Assembly (NCBI RefSeq): GCF_001936615.1
Contig: NZ_MLBF01000023.1
Location: 1-62,250 of the forward strand
Source: Desulfosporosinus metallidurans
GTDB taxonomy: Bacteria > Bacillota > Desulfitobacteriia > Desulfitobacteriales > Desulfitobacteriaceae
Length of the DNA stretch: 62,250 nt
Reading direction: 5' to 3'
Below the pieces are notes generated by a model, which was not told the origin of the DNA, did not search any database, and worked only from the letters and a program-made list of their open reading frames with translations. The translations under genes were made by a program, and so were the position numbers. The stretch's first letter is position 1, and each line of letters starts with the position of its first letter. This document shows positions 24,138-33,451 of the stretch, piece after piece.

Positions 24138-26564
24138 TTAACGTGCTGTTATTTCTTTCATCTGAGTGTTAGTATGAGCTTCTCCCTTTTCCGGGTTAGA
24201 ATAGCGCCTTACGCGTGTTGCGTTTAATATAGCGAGCAAGGCTACTCCAACATCTGCAAACACAGCTTCCCACATATTGGCTACACCAAACATCCCTAAC
24301 ACGATGAATCCCAGTTTAATCACTAATGCAAAACCGATATTCTGCCAAATAATTTTCTTCGTGAAACGGGCAATATCGATTGCACTAACCAGTTTACTCG
24401 GTTGATCTTCCATGAGAACAACGTCTGCTGCTTCAATCGCCGCATCTGATCCTAAGCCTCCCATAGCGACTCCAATATCGGCTCGGGTTAATACCGGTGC
24501 ATCGTTAATTCCATCTCCAACAAAGACAACCTTACCTTTTCCATTTTCTTTCTGCAAATATTTTTCAAGCCAAGTGACCTTATCTTCCGGAAGTAAATCG
24601 GCATGATACTCTTTAATTCCTAACTGCTCAGATACAGCCTTCGCAACGGTACTATGGTCACCTGTCAGCATCACTGTGGTAATTCCTACTTGATTTAAGT
24701 TGGCAACTGCTTCTTTGGCTCCCTCTTTTGCCCGATCCGAAATAAGGAGATTACCTGTATATTTGCCATCGACCGCGATATAAACTTGAGTACCCACTTC
24801 ATTCATTTTCAATTCCGGAACCGAAATTGAATTCTGAAGCAAGAGGTCTTTCTTCCCTGCGAAAACTGCTTTTCCATTCAATACGGCACGGATTCCTTTT
24901 CCACTGATTTCTTCATAACTTGCGATAGAAGCCGTGTCAATCTCTTTACCCCATCGATCCCGAATCGATTTTGCAATGGGATGACTGGAGTGGGCTTCAA
25001 CGGTGGCAGCTATTTCGAGAAGTTGCTCTTCTGTGTATTCATTCATCGCTTCAATCTTATTGACTTCAAACACCCCTTGAGTGAGTGTACCTGTCTTATC
25101 AAATATCACAGTACGAACATCAGTTAAAGCTTCTAAATAATTAGCTCCCTTCACTAAAATCCCGTGACGCGATGCGCCACCGATTCCCCCAAAATAACCG
25201 AGAGGTACAGATATCACCAGTGCACAAGGACAAGAGATAACCAGGATCGTCATGGCACGATAGAGCCACTCCCTAAAATCGCCTCCCATAAAGAACGGCG
25301 GAATCAGTGCAATCCCTAAGGCAACAACAACAATGGCCGGCGTGTAGTACCGAGCAAACGTCGTAATGAACTTCTCCGTCTTTGCCTTACGTGTACTAGC
25401 GTTCTCCACAAGGTCAAGGATTTTCTGAACCGAGGAGTCTGCGAACTCCCGGGTGACTCTAACAGTAAGAACACCCGAATTGTTTATCATACCCGCGAGA
25501 ACTGTATCTCCAACTTCGACTTTTCGAGGTACGGATTCACCCGTTAAAGCCGAAGTATCTACGAATGAGGTTCCATGAACAATTTCACCATCCAACGGAA
25601 CCTTTTCTCCAGGTCGAATTAAAATCTGTTGCCCGATATGAACCTCTTCAGGGTCAACTTTTTTTACATCTAATTGATTCACTAGGTTAGCGTAGTCTGG
25701 ACGAATATTCAGCACCGCTTGAATCGAACGGCGTGAACGATTCACGGCACGATCTTCGAAATACTCTCCTACGGAATAGAAGAGCATGACACCTACAGCT
25801 TCAGGAAGCTCGTGAATGGCAATGGCTCCAATCGTAGCTAGGGCCATTAAGAAGTTTTCATCGAAAATTGATCCACGAATAATATTTCGGAATGCTTTCT
25901 CTAAAACTTCACGTCCGACCAATAAATAGGCCGCTAAATATACAAGATACTCAAGAATTTCGAACGAAGTATTGTGCCATTTTGATCCGAATATCAATCC
26001 TATAGCAAAGAGAATACCTGCAATCAAAATTGTTGTTAATTTTTGACGCGTTTCTTTTGCTTCCTTTTCTTCGTTCTCAACAGGACTCTTCGATTTACTT
26101 CTTTCAATCGGAACGAGTTTAACCCCTGGCTCAATCCTCTCCATGATCTCTTGCGCCTGACTCATCATCGAAGGAGGCAAGTAAACGGTTTTCGTCGCAT
26201 AGTTAATCGCTGTTTCTCCGATTCCTTCCGTAGCACTGAGCGCCCGCTCCATTTTCGCAGAGCAGTTTGCGCAAAACTCCCCTTCAATACGGTATTGAAG
26301 TTTGTCTGAGGAACTAGCAGACTTTTTCTCATTCGCTTCGACAAGTTTAACTCCCGGTTCGATTTTCTCAATGATAGTTTGGGCCTGGTTAACCATTGAA
26401 GGAGGTAAGAAAACCGTTTTCATCGCATAATTGATGCTCGTCTCCCCAATTCCTTCGGTTGAACTCAATGCTCTTTCCATCTTTGCCGAACAATTCGCAC
26501 AGAATTCGCCTTCGATTCTGAATTTCACACGTTCCTCAGATCGATTAAAATTTTTATCTACCAT
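24138..26564 (-). CDS. cadA: P1B-type Cd/Zn/Pb-exporting ATPase 2
   Basis: An ATPase of about 808 residues starting at the ATG at 26564 (GGAGGGAAAGAA upstream). It has two tandem heavy-metal-associated domains (GEFCANCSAKMERAL twice), the ISCPCAL transmembrane site, DKTGTLT, SSHPIAKS and GDGINDAP, and the GLGSDAAIEAADVVLM block of the Zn/Cd/Pb branch. It exports divalent soft metals from the cytoplasm. It is controlled by a CadC-type operator upstream. The copy at 31-33.4 kb is a close paralog with the same layout, and both differ more from the ATPase at 9.4 kb. Confidence 0.94.
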   Translation of the reverse strand: MVDKNFNRSEERVKFRIEGEFCANCSAKMERALSSTEGIGETSINYAMKTVFLPPSMVNQAQTIIEKIEPGVKLVEANEKKSASSSDKLQYRIEGEFCANCSAKMERALSATEGIGETAINYATKTVYLPPSMMSQAQEIMERIEPGVKLVPIERSKSKSPVENEEKEAKETRQKLTTILIAGILFAIGLIFGSKWHNTSFEILEYLVYLAAYLLVGREVLEKAFRNIIRGSIFDENFLMALATIGAIAIHELPEAVGVMLFYSVGEYFEDRAVNRSRRSIQAVLNIRPDYANLVNQLDVKKVDPEEVHIGQQILIRPGEKVPLDGEIVHGTSFVDTSALTGESVPRKVEVGDTVLAGMINNSGVLTVRVTREFADSSVQKILDLVENASTRKAKTEKFITTFARYYTPAIVVVALGIALIPPFFMGGDFREWLYRAMTILVISCPCALVISVPLGYFGGIGGASRHGILVKGANYLEALTDVRTVIFDKTGTLTQGVFEVNKIEAMNEYTEEQLLEIAATVEAHSSHPIAKSIRDRWGKEIDTASIASYEEISGKGIRAVLNGKAVFAGKKDLLLQNSISVPELKMNEVGTQVYIAVDGKYTGNLLISDRAKEGAKEAVANLNQVGITTVMLTGDHSTVAKAVSEQLGIKEYHADLLPEDKVTWLEKYLQKENGKGKVVFVGDGINDAPVLTRADIGVAMGGLGSDAAIEAADVVLMEDQPSKLVSAIDIARFTKKIIWQNIGFALVIKLGFIVLGMFGVANMWEAVFADVGVALLAILNATRVRRYSNPEKGEAHTNTQMKEITAR

Positions 26565-26621
26565 TTCTTTCCCTCCAAACATCTTTTGTATTTCTCTTAT
26601 CTATTGCGGCCTCAATTCGAT

Positions 26622-26672
26622 ATATGAATATCTGTTCATATGTAGTATATCAAAAGAATTCAGTTTCTACAA
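26622..26672 (-). promoter_or_regulatory. CadC-type promoter/operator of ATPase 2
   Basis: The operator ATATGAA-TATCTG-TTCATAT (26622-26641) lies just after a minus-strand promoter TTGTAG (26667-26672), 17 bp, TATACT (26644-26649). The same operator and spacing precede the repressor at 33.8 kb, so both operons likely respond to the same repressors. Confidence 0.75.
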
Positions 26673-26968
26673 GATTGTTTTTAGTATCACTCGCAGCTTA
26701 TCCTGTAAATTTATCACCGTCTATCAATCAGTAGTTTAACCAATCATTCGCTAATGCTTAATTCAGTAAACTGTTATCATGAGAAGCTTAATTGCTTCAT
26801 TTAAGTTTGCTGACATATCTACTTTTTATAGCCTATTCTCTTTGTTTTTTCTTCCTTCAAACCCCTCAGAAACCCTCCTCACGAATAAGCCTTGTCTCCT
26901 TGGCTAATGCTTCCGTGTTGTTACGGCACGAGGACATTAACCTTTGCAGATAAAACTGCCTGACACAC
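26673..26968. other. Intergenic stretch with no gene seen
   Basis: AT-rich, with no open frame that has a plausible start and no clear repeat. It lies between the cad promoter (26622-26672) and the terminator at 26969. Confidence 0.5.
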
Positions 26969-26994
26969 AAAAACGGCTCTAATGAGCCGTTTTT
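26969..26994. terminator. Bidirectional terminator after the DUF2680-like protein
   Basis: An 11-bp stem AAAAACGGCTC / GAGCCGTTTTT with loop TAAT has A and T runs built into the stem ends, so it can end transcripts in both directions. Confidence 0.8.
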
Positions 26995-27014
26995 TCCAAC
27001 GAGATATATATTCT

Positions 27015-27377
27015 TTACCAGCAACCACCGTAATAACCACCAGCATTTGCTCCCCAGCCTCCGTAGTAGCCCGGTCCATATCCTAAACCTGGGCCATAAC
27101 CTTGAGCAGGCGCTGCAGAACCAAACTGCTGGGCATATTGTTGCCTATACTGCTCTGAGAGGTCGATGTTAGCCTTAGTTGAATCCGCTTGAGCCTTAGT
27201 AATTTCTCCAGCCTCAGCGTATTTATCAACGATCTGTTTCTGCAACTCTGCGATCTGCTTGTTCAAAGCATCAATTTCTGTTTTCTGCTGATCTGTTACT
27301 GCAGCATATGTAGGAACTGCAACCATAGCTAGGATAAAGACAGACGCAAGAATTAGAATGAATTTTTTCCTTTTCAT
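27015..27377 (-). CDS. DUF2680 (YckD-like) exported protein with Gly/Tyr tail
   Basis: A 120-residue exported protein. The signal peptide is FILILASVFILAMVAVPTYA. The helical core is QKTEIDALNKQIAELQKQIV, followed by DKYAEAGEITKAQAD, the DUF2680 hallmark. The glycine/tyrosine tail ends GGYYGGCW. A TTAACA box lies about 70 bp upstream (27447-27462). The final aromatic-Cys-Trp tail resembles the WGCW end of the exported peptide at 16.8 kb. It belongs to the set of exported proteins in the shared regulon. Function unknown. Confidence 0.8.
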   Translation of the reverse strand: MKRKKFILILASVFILAMVAVPTYAAVTDQQKTEIDALNKQIAELQKQIVDKYAEAGEITKAQADSTKANIDLSEQYRQQYAQQFGSAAPAQGYGPGLGYGPGYYGGWGANAGGYYGGCW

Positions 27378-27446
27378 AAGAAGTGCCCCCTTTATATTTG
27401 TTAGCTACAGTTTACATGAAGAATTTTACAGATTGGTGACGGGATT

Positions 27447-27462
27447 TTAACATTTTTGTAAC
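27447..27462. promoter_or_regulatory. Shared TTAACA operator box, copy 4
   Basis: TTAACA-TTTT-TGTAAC. On the minus strand TGTTAA is followed 11 bp later by CGTCAC. It lies upstream of the DUF2680-like gene. Confidence 0.55.
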
Positions 27463-27500
27463 ATTGAGAGCACCGATAATAGCACTTTTATATATGGCAC

Positions 27501-28889
27501 TCATTCAGCCAGCGGTAGGTAAACTGTAAAAATTGACCCCAACCCCAATCGGCTGTCAGCCGAAACCTTCCCGCCATGCTTCTCCACAATCTGCTTGACA
27601 ATTGACAGCCCCAACCCAGTTCCGGTCCCACGCCGGGATCTGGACTTGTCCACTTTATAAAAACGCTCCCAGATATTATCCAACTCTTCCGGAGGAATTC
27701 CGGGTCCATCATCTTTAATGGCTATATAGGCTTGAGCATCCTTGACCCCCAATTCAACAATAACCTTACCACCGGAATGATTTAAGGCATTATCGAGCAG
27801 GTTTGTGAGGACTTGTTTCAAGCGGTCGATATGCCCCCACACCGTAATTGTATTTTCGGGTACAAGAATATCGATATTTATTCCTTTGTCAGCAGCGAGT
27901 GGTTTAAGTCGTTCCACCGAGACACTAACTAATTTGTTCAAGACAACGTATTCCATGTTGACAAAGGCTTTGTCCGTATCCATAGTTTGCAGCTCTAGCC
28001 AATCGTCTACTAAACGCTTCAAACGGGCTGATTCATCTGATATATTTTGTAAGTATAATTTCTGTTGCTCCTCAGAGTGGACTAGCCCATCCAGAATCGC
28101 TTCGGAATATCCCTTGATAACTGTTAGTGGAGTACGGAGTTCGTGCGAAACGTCGGACAGTAATTCCTGTCGCTGCTTGCTTAGCTGTCCGATAGCTTGG
28201 ATTTTCTGGCCCAATTGTTTAGACATGCTGTTGAAACTGCTTGCTAAGCGTCCTACTTCATCCTCTGACTCAACATGTATTTCACGTCCAAATTCACCGG
28301 CAGCGATATGCTGGACGTTTTCCTCCATTTTTACTAGTGGCCGTACTAATTTCCGCGAAATAAATACACTGATTACCGTGGCCAAGGCAATACCGAGCAA
28401 TGCACCGCTGAGAGTAATTAATAGCATGCTGTTGATATGTTGACTGATTGAGGTGAGCGGACTACAAATCACCACAGCTCCCGTAGTTTTGCCATCTTTG
28501 ACCATCGGGACTGCAGCCAGAAAAACATCCTGATTAAAACCGTTGACCTTTCCCGCAAAGACTACGTTGCTGCCGCCTAATACTTTTTTCTGAAAATCGG
28601 ATTGATCGAACAATGTAGATTGAATCTCACAGGTATTTCCTTCGTATAATTTGTTGCCGTTGGCATCAATAACCAAAATGTCGGCATTGAGAAAATTACT
28701 AAGAACAGCCAATCTGTCTTTAAATGATGTATCGTCAGTTGATTGGCGACTATTAAAGATCGTTACGACCTCTTCCGCCTCATAGATAAAAAAACGGGCT
28801 TGCTGGTCATAAATATCTAAACGAATTTGGCGGGCCTGAATGGCTACGGATACCAAAAATACCCCTAAAACCAAAAAAACCATCGCCAA
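27501..28889 (-). CDS. Sensor histidine kinase 2 (HAMP, HisKA, HATPase)
   Basis: A paralog of kinase 1 with the same order: first helix (VFLVLGVFLVSVAIQARQIR), extracellular domain with IYEAEEVVTIFNS, second helix, HAMP (SRKLVRPLVKMEENVQHIAA), SHELRTPLTVIKGYSEAI, N-box LTNLLDNALNHS, and G-boxes ending GTGLGLSIVKQ. The frame continues upstream of the first ATG as WSLRKSLITKLWLAM, matching kinase 1, so the real start is probably further upstream inside the end of the regulator gene at a non-obvious codon. It would phosphorylate regulator 2. Confidence 0.88.
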   Translation of the reverse strand: MAMVFLVLGVFLVSVAIQARQIRLDIYDQQARFFIYEAEEVVTIFNSRQSTDDTSFKDRLAVLSNFLNADILVIDANGNKLYEGNTCEIQSTLFDQSDFQKKVLGGSNVVFAGKVNGFNQDVFLAAVPMVKDGKTTGAVVICSPLTSISQHINSMLLITLSGALLGIALATVISVFISRKLVRPLVKMEENVQHIAAGEFGREIHVESEDEVGRLASSFNSMSKQLGQKIQAIGQLSKQRQELLSDVSHELRTPLTVIKGYSEAILDGLVHSEEQQKLYLQNISDESARLKRLVDDWLELQTMDTDKAFVNMEYVVLNKLVSVSVERLKPLAADKGINIDILVPENTITVWGHIDRLKQVLTNLLDNALNHSGGKVIVELGVKDAQAYIAIKDDGPGIPPEELDNIWERFYKVDKSRSRRGTGTGLGLSIVKQIVEKHGGKVSADSRLGLGSIFTVYLPLAE

Positions 28890-28903
28890 CCACAGTTTCG
28901 TGA

Positions 28904-29605
28904 TTAGACTTTTACGGAGCGACCATTTAACTCGAATTTGTACCCCACCCCTCTAACTGTTTGAATAAAATCACTGGAACCAGCTTGTTCGTCCAGCTTA
29001 GACCGCAGCCGGTTAACATGAGTATCCACTGTACGGGAATCACCGCAGTAATCGTACTCCCATACAAGATTTAGCAGTTGATCCCTGCTGTAGATGCGAC
29101 CAGGGTCTTGCACCAGACAGAGCAACAGTTCAAACTCCTTGGTTGTTAGTTGTACACTTGTACCGTTTACTTCTACTTCTCTCCTGATTCGGTCAATCCT
29201 TAGTCCCTGATAAGTAATCGTATGTTCAGAGGATTGTTCAACATCAAGCCGCCGTAGAACAGCTTTAACCCGGGCTGCCAACTCACGGGCACTAAACGGC
29301 TTCACAACGTAATCATCCGCCCCTAAGTCAAAGCCCAATACCCGATCGTTTTCCTCACCTTTAGCAGTTAACATAATGATGGGGATCTGTGTTTCCTTCC
29401 TAATTATCTTACAGACGGTCCACCCGTCAATTTCCGGCATCAATAAATCTAAAAGAATTAAGTCAATGGAATGGTTACGAACCAAATCGAGTACCTGTTT
29501 TCCATCAGCGGCTTCAGATACTACAAAACCGTCTGCCTCCAAATAGAGCCTCACAATTTCCCGAATTCGTTCGTCATCGTCCGCGATCAACACGTTATTC
29601 CGCAT
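28904..29605 (-). CDS. OmpR/PhoB-type response regulator 2
   Basis: A 233-residue regulator from the ATG at 29605 (GTGGGGGAAC upstream). It has the receiver signature DDD...DLILLDLLMPEIDGW and KPFSARE, and the winged-helix TTKEFELLLCLVQDPGRIYS and VDTHVNRLRSKLDE. It is closely related to regulator 1. The gene order exported peptide, regulator, kinase is the same as at 22-23 kb; the gap to the peptide gene is 49 bp. Both regulators probably read the same boxes, so cross-control is likely. Confidence 0.92.
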   Translation of the reverse strand: MRNNVLIADDDERIREIVRLYLEADGFVVSEAADGKQVLDLVRNHSIDLILLDLLMPEIDGWTVCKIIRKETQIPIIMLTAKGEENDRVLGFDLGADDYVVKPFSARELAARVKAVLRRLDVEQSSEHTITYQGLRIDRIRREVEVNGTSVQLTTKEFELLLCLVQDPGRIYSRDQLLNLVWEYDYCGDSRTVDTHVNRLRSKLDEQAGSSDFIQTVRGVGYKFELNGRSVKV

Positions 29606-29654
29606 ATGAGTTCCCCCACTCGTCCAGGTCTGGTTAAAAACAACTCCGCTCAGA

Positions 29655-30164
29655 TTAATCGTGCCAGTAAGTTCCAGACCCACTGTTCCCGCCGCTCATA
29701 CCATTTGCAGGATACCAACTATAGGACGGGCGAAAGTCTGGACCCATCGGTCTGCACCAATAACCCGGACCGCTCGGGTTCCCTGGGGTAGCCGTACCCG
29801 GTGTTGGTGTTACCACTTTAGGAGAAACCGACTGAATAGAGGCAGCCTGATTAGTTGTAGCAGGAGGAGCAGTTGAAGAAACATCTGGCTTAACTGGAGT
29901 GATTGACTGAGACGGAGTAGATGGAGAAACTGAAGCAGGTGAAGTCGAGGCGGGTTCAGAACCAGGAGAGTTTGATGGTGCTGGTGTCGAAGATACGAGA
30001 GCAGCCGGGGATTTTTTCGATGTCAAAGCCTGATCCTGTGCTGTGTTGGCTGGCCAAGATTGTTCCCATGGGGCCGGTGCGGCAATAGCCCTTACAATGG
30101 AAATACCAACAACCGCAAATACGGCAAGGCCGCAGATAACAAGCACATTTTTTAGTTTTCTCAC
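29655..30164 (-). CDS. Exported aromatic-rich peptide 3 (WCxPxxPxF family)
   Basis: A 169-residue exported protein from a GTG at 30162-30164 (AGGAG upstream). The signal helix is VLVICGLAVFAVVGISIVRA. A long Ser/Thr/Pro linker leads to GPGYWCRPMGPDFRPSYSWY and a Gly/Ser tail ending GTYWHD. This is the same W-[YC]-x-P-x-x-P motif as in exported peptides 1 and 2, and the gene precedes a response regulator and kinase as peptide 2 does. It may be a sensing partner or a metal-binding surface protein; neither is shown. Confidence 0.72.
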   Translation of the reverse strand: MRKLKNVLVICGLAVFAVVGISIVRAIAAPAPWEQSWPANTAQDQALTSKKSPAALVSSTPAPSNSPGSEPASTSPASVSPSTPSQSITPVKPDVSSTAPPATTNQAASIQSVSPKVVTPTPGTATPGNPSGPGYWCRPMGPDFRPSYSWYPANGMSGGNSGSGTYWHD

Positions 30165-30258
30165 AAATTCTCAACTCCTAGACTAAAATGCAATTATTCT
30201 TGACTGTTTTCTAACACCTATTATACCCCTAAGCTAAAGTTGTGGCTGCATGAGGATT

Positions 30259-30274
30259 CTAACATTTTTGTTAC
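30259..30274. promoter_or_regulatory. Shared TTAACA operator box, copy 5
   Basis: CTAACA-TTTT-TGTTAC, one base off the consensus on each side. It lies about 95 bp upstream of exported peptide 3. Confidence 0.55.
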
Positions 30275-30411
30275 ATAAGAAAATCAGACAATACCGGTAA
30301 GACATGCAAGCTAGTTATTTCAGAAAAAAGACAAAGGTGATTTTTTCAGTAAACACCTTTGTCAATTATTTTCTTTATCGACAAGTTACTTTTGTATTAC
30401 TACAAATAACT

Positions 30412-30747
30412 TTACTCTTGCTGAATACCACAATTGGAGCAAAACTTTGCTCCGACCGGTACAGCGCTTTGGCACTTGACACAGCGCCTTTCCCTTCCCA
30501 TTGCCGTTCCACACTGGATACAGAAAAGCGCTTCGGGCTTGCCCGGACTACCACAGTTCGGGCAATATTTGGCTAATGTATTATAACCTTCTTCACCAAC
30601 GTTCAAGCTATCATTAGAATAGTGGTTGTACCGATCCTCTCTTTTATGGTGTGAGTCGTGATGACCACCGTGATGTCCACCGTGATGTCCACCGTGATGT
30701 CCACCCTGACGGCGGAAAAGTCCCTCCAACAAATGATCAAAGCCCAA
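30412..30747 (-). CDS. His-rich repeat plus double zinc-ribbon protein
   Basis: A 111-residue cytoplasmic-type protein. Residues 15-34 carry a (GGHH)n run followed by DSHHKRED; the DNA shows tandem 12-bp units ACCGTGATGTCC at about 30663-30708. The C-terminal half has two zinc ribbons (CPNCGSPGK ... CIQCGTAM and CVKCQSAVP ... CSNCGIQQ). Such His clusters bind Zn, Ni or Co, so a metal storage or delivery role next to a Cd/Zn ATPase is reasonable, but not shown. It sits between exported peptide 3 and ATPase 3. Confidence 0.75.
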   Translation of the reverse strand: MGFDHLLEGLFRRQGGHHGGHHGGHHGGHHDSHHKREDRYNHYSNDSLNVGEEGYNTLAKYCPNCGSPGKPEALFCIQCGTAMGRERRCVKCQSAVPVGAKFCSNCGIQQE

Positions 30748-30959
30748 TTTATTTCCTCCCTCAATAAATTAAGATTTTCTCGCTAATTCTTGCATTTTTT
30801 GACTTTCGCCTTACAAATTTCAGCTCATATATTATGGTTATCCACTGCGTCCAAAAGTACATATGAGTTGCCTAAAAATGAAGACACGTCACCGTGAAAA
30901 TACCCCCCTTCCCTAGTAAAGGTTGCTGACCGCTCCTTGTTTGGTCGCCTTTGAGCCGC

Positions 30960-33392
30960 TTACTTAGCTGAACTTCCACTCAAAACATTGATTATTTTTT
31001 TCTCACTAACATTGCCCGTTTGAGGTGCCAAATAGGTTCTGACCCTGGTTGCATTGAGGATAGCCAGTAAAGCCACACCTACATCGGCAAAAACTGCCTC
31101 CCACATATTTGCCACACCGAAAGCCCCCAGGATTATAAATCCAAACTTAATAACCATAGCAATAACGATATTTTGCCAAATAATCGCTTTTGTGTAGCGG
31201 GCAATGCTTATAGCGCTTAACAGTTTTTCAGGTTGATCCTCCATGAGTACGACATCGGCAGCTTCAATCGCGGCATCCGAACCTAAACCTCCCATAGCTA
31301 CCCCGATATCGGCCTGTGTCAATACCGGCGCATCGTTTATACCGTCGCCTACAAAGACTACCTTGCCTTCACCTTGTCCCTTTGATTCCTCAATAAGTTT
31401 CTCCAACCAAGTTACTTTATCTTCTGGCAACAAGTCAGCGTGATACTCCGCAACACCTAATTCCTCAGAAACGGCTTTAGCTACGGACTGATGGTCACCA
31501 GTTAACATTACTGTTCTTACCCCGGACTTGTTTAGAGCTTGAACTGTCGCTTGGGCACCGGCTTTCGGTTTATCTGATATCAGTAAATATCCCGCGTACC
31601 TGCCGTTGACAGCGAGGTGAACCGTCGTACCAGCTCTATTATCAGCCTCGGTTAGAACATCTACCCCTGCCTGTTCGAGTAACACGGCCTTGCCAACCAG
31701 AACTTCTTGCCCACGCAGGCGCACTTGTATCCCTTTGCCGCTTATTTCTTGATAACCCTCAATTACTCCAGAATCGATGTCCTTGCCGAATTTATCCCGA
31801 ATCGACTTGGCGATAGGGTGGCTGGAGTGAATCTCTGCGGTTGCAGCAATCTCCAAAAGTTCGTTCTCAGTAAAACCATGCGCCGGATTAATTTTCACGA
31901 CCTGAAATACCCCTTGTGTCAAGGTGCCTGTCTTGTCAAAAACTACGGTGCGTACTTTGGTCAACGCTTCTAGGAAGTTCGCTCCTTTAACCAAAATCCC
32001 ATGCTTGGAAGCGCCGCCAATACCCCCGAAATATCCTAAAGGAATAGAAACTACCAGGGCACAAGGGCAGGATATTACCAAAATGGTTAAGGCACGGTAC
32101 AGCCATACTTTTAATGCCCCGCCAAAAAATAACGGAGGTAAGAAAGCAATCGCTAACGCCACGATTACGACCAAAGGAGTATAGTATCTGGCAAATGTCG
32201 TAATAAATTTTTCGGTGTTCGCTTTACGGGTACCGGCGTTTTCGACCAGGTCTAATATCTTTTGTACAGAGGATTCGGCAAACTTACGGGTAACACGGAC
32301 AGTAAGGACACCAGATTGATTGATTGTACCCGCCAAAACCGTATCTCCGGTATTAACTCGCCGGGGTACCGATTCTCCAGTCAAGGCGGAAGTATCAAGG
32401 AATGAACTGCCGTTCAGAATTTCTCCGTCCAGCGGAACTTTTTCACCAGGGCGCACCATGATATGTTGGCCAATTTCCACATCTTCCGGATCGACCTTGA
32501 CCACATCCAACTGGTTAATCAGGTTCGCATAATCCGGCCTGATATCCATTAAATCTTGAATGGAACGGCGGGAACGGTCAATTGCCCGCGCCTGAATATA
32601 TTCACCGACAGAATAAAACAACATAACGCCAACGGCTTCGGATAACTGGTGAATCGTGATAGCGCCAATTGTTGCAATAGCCATCAAGAAGTTTTCATCA
32701 AACACCGAACCTCTGAGAATATTTCTAAAAGCCGTGCTCAGCACTTCATAACCGACCAACACATAAGCCGACAGGTAAACAACGTACTCAATCGGTTCTA
32801 ATGAGGTGCCATGCCACTTAGAACCGAAAAGCAAGCCAATAGCCAAAAGGATGCCGGCAATGATAATGCCCGTTAGCTTTCCGCCAAGCAGAGACTTCTC
32901 AGGTTGCTGGTTGCTGCTCTTGTCTCTTTGGTTTTCCACGGCTACCAGTTTTACTCCGTGTTCGATGTTTTCCATAATACGCTGGGCTTCTTGGACCATA
33001 CCAGGTGGCAAAAATACGGTTTTCGCGGCGTAATTGATACTGGTGGGTCCAATCCCATCCGTTTCACTCAAAGCCCTCTCCATCTTTGCAGAACAATTTG
33101 CACAGAACTCGCCCTCGATGCAGTATTTAACCCGCCCATCAGACCCTGCTAACTGTTTCTTTGCTTCCACCCGAACAAGCTTTACCCCAGGCTCAATCTT
33201 TTCCATGATTTCTTGGGCCTGTTCTTCAGCGGAAGGGGGAAGAAAGACTGTCTTCGCGGCATAATTAATCACGGTTTCCCCGATTCCAGCGGTTGCACTC
33301 AATGTCCTTTCCATTTTAGCCGCGCAATTAACACAGAACTCGCCTTCAATTCGATATTTTACACGTTCTTCAGCTTGGTTTATATCTGACAT
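30960..33392 (-). CDS. cadA: P1B-type Cd/Zn/Pb-exporting ATPase 3
   Basis: An ATPase of about 810 residues from the ATG at 33392 (GGAGGAAAAAGAA upstream). Two CxxC heavy-metal-associated domains (GEFCVNCAAKMER and GEFCANCSAKMER), ISCPCAL, DKTGTLT, SSHPIAKS, GDGINDAP and GLGSDAAIEAADVVLM are all present. It is a close paralog of ATPase 2 and lies directly downstream of a CadC-type repressor gene on the same strand, so repressor and ATPase form one operon with the operator at 33853-33872. Confidence 0.94.
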   Translation of the reverse strand: MSDINQAEERVKYRIEGEFCVNCAAKMERTLSATAGIGETVINYAAKTVFLPPSAEEQAQEIMEKIEPGVKLVRVEAKKQLAGSDGRVKYCIEGEFCANCSAKMERALSETDGIGPTSINYAAKTVFLPPGMVQEAQRIMENIEHGVKLVAVENQRDKSSNQQPEKSLLGGKLTGIIIAGILLAIGLLFGSKWHGTSLEPIEYVVYLSAYVLVGYEVLSTAFRNILRGSVFDENFLMAIATIGAITIHQLSEAVGVMLFYSVGEYIQARAIDRSRRSIQDLMDIRPDYANLINQLDVVKVDPEDVEIGQHIMVRPGEKVPLDGEILNGSSFLDTSALTGESVPRRVNTGDTVLAGTINQSGVLTVRVTRKFAESSVQKILDLVENAGTRKANTEKFITTFARYYTPLVVIVALAIAFLPPLFFGGALKVWLYRALTILVISCPCALVVSIPLGYFGGIGGASKHGILVKGANFLEALTKVRTVVFDKTGTLTQGVFQVVKINPAHGFTENELLEIAATAEIHSSHPIAKSIRDKFGKDIDSGVIEGYQEISGKGIQVRLRGQEVLVGKAVLLEQAGVDVLTEADNRAGTTVHLAVNGRYAGYLLISDKPKAGAQATVQALNKSGVRTVMLTGDHQSVAKAVSEELGVAEYHADLLPEDKVTWLEKLIEESKGQGEGKVVFVGDGINDAPVLTQADIGVAMGGLGSDAAIEAADVVLMEDQPEKLLSAISIARYTKAIIWQNIVIAMVIKFGFIILGAFGVANMWEAVFADVGVALLAILNATRVRTYLAPQTGNVSEKKIINVLSGSSAK

Positions 33393-33451
33393 TTTCTTTT
33401 TCCTCCAAACATTTGTTGTAAACATTTCTATCTTTGACCAACTTCTAATCA

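Noticed and set aside
30663..30708. Short tandem repeats considered as a CRISPR array
   Set aside because: 12-bp units without spacers inside a coding sequence; they encode GGHH repeats.
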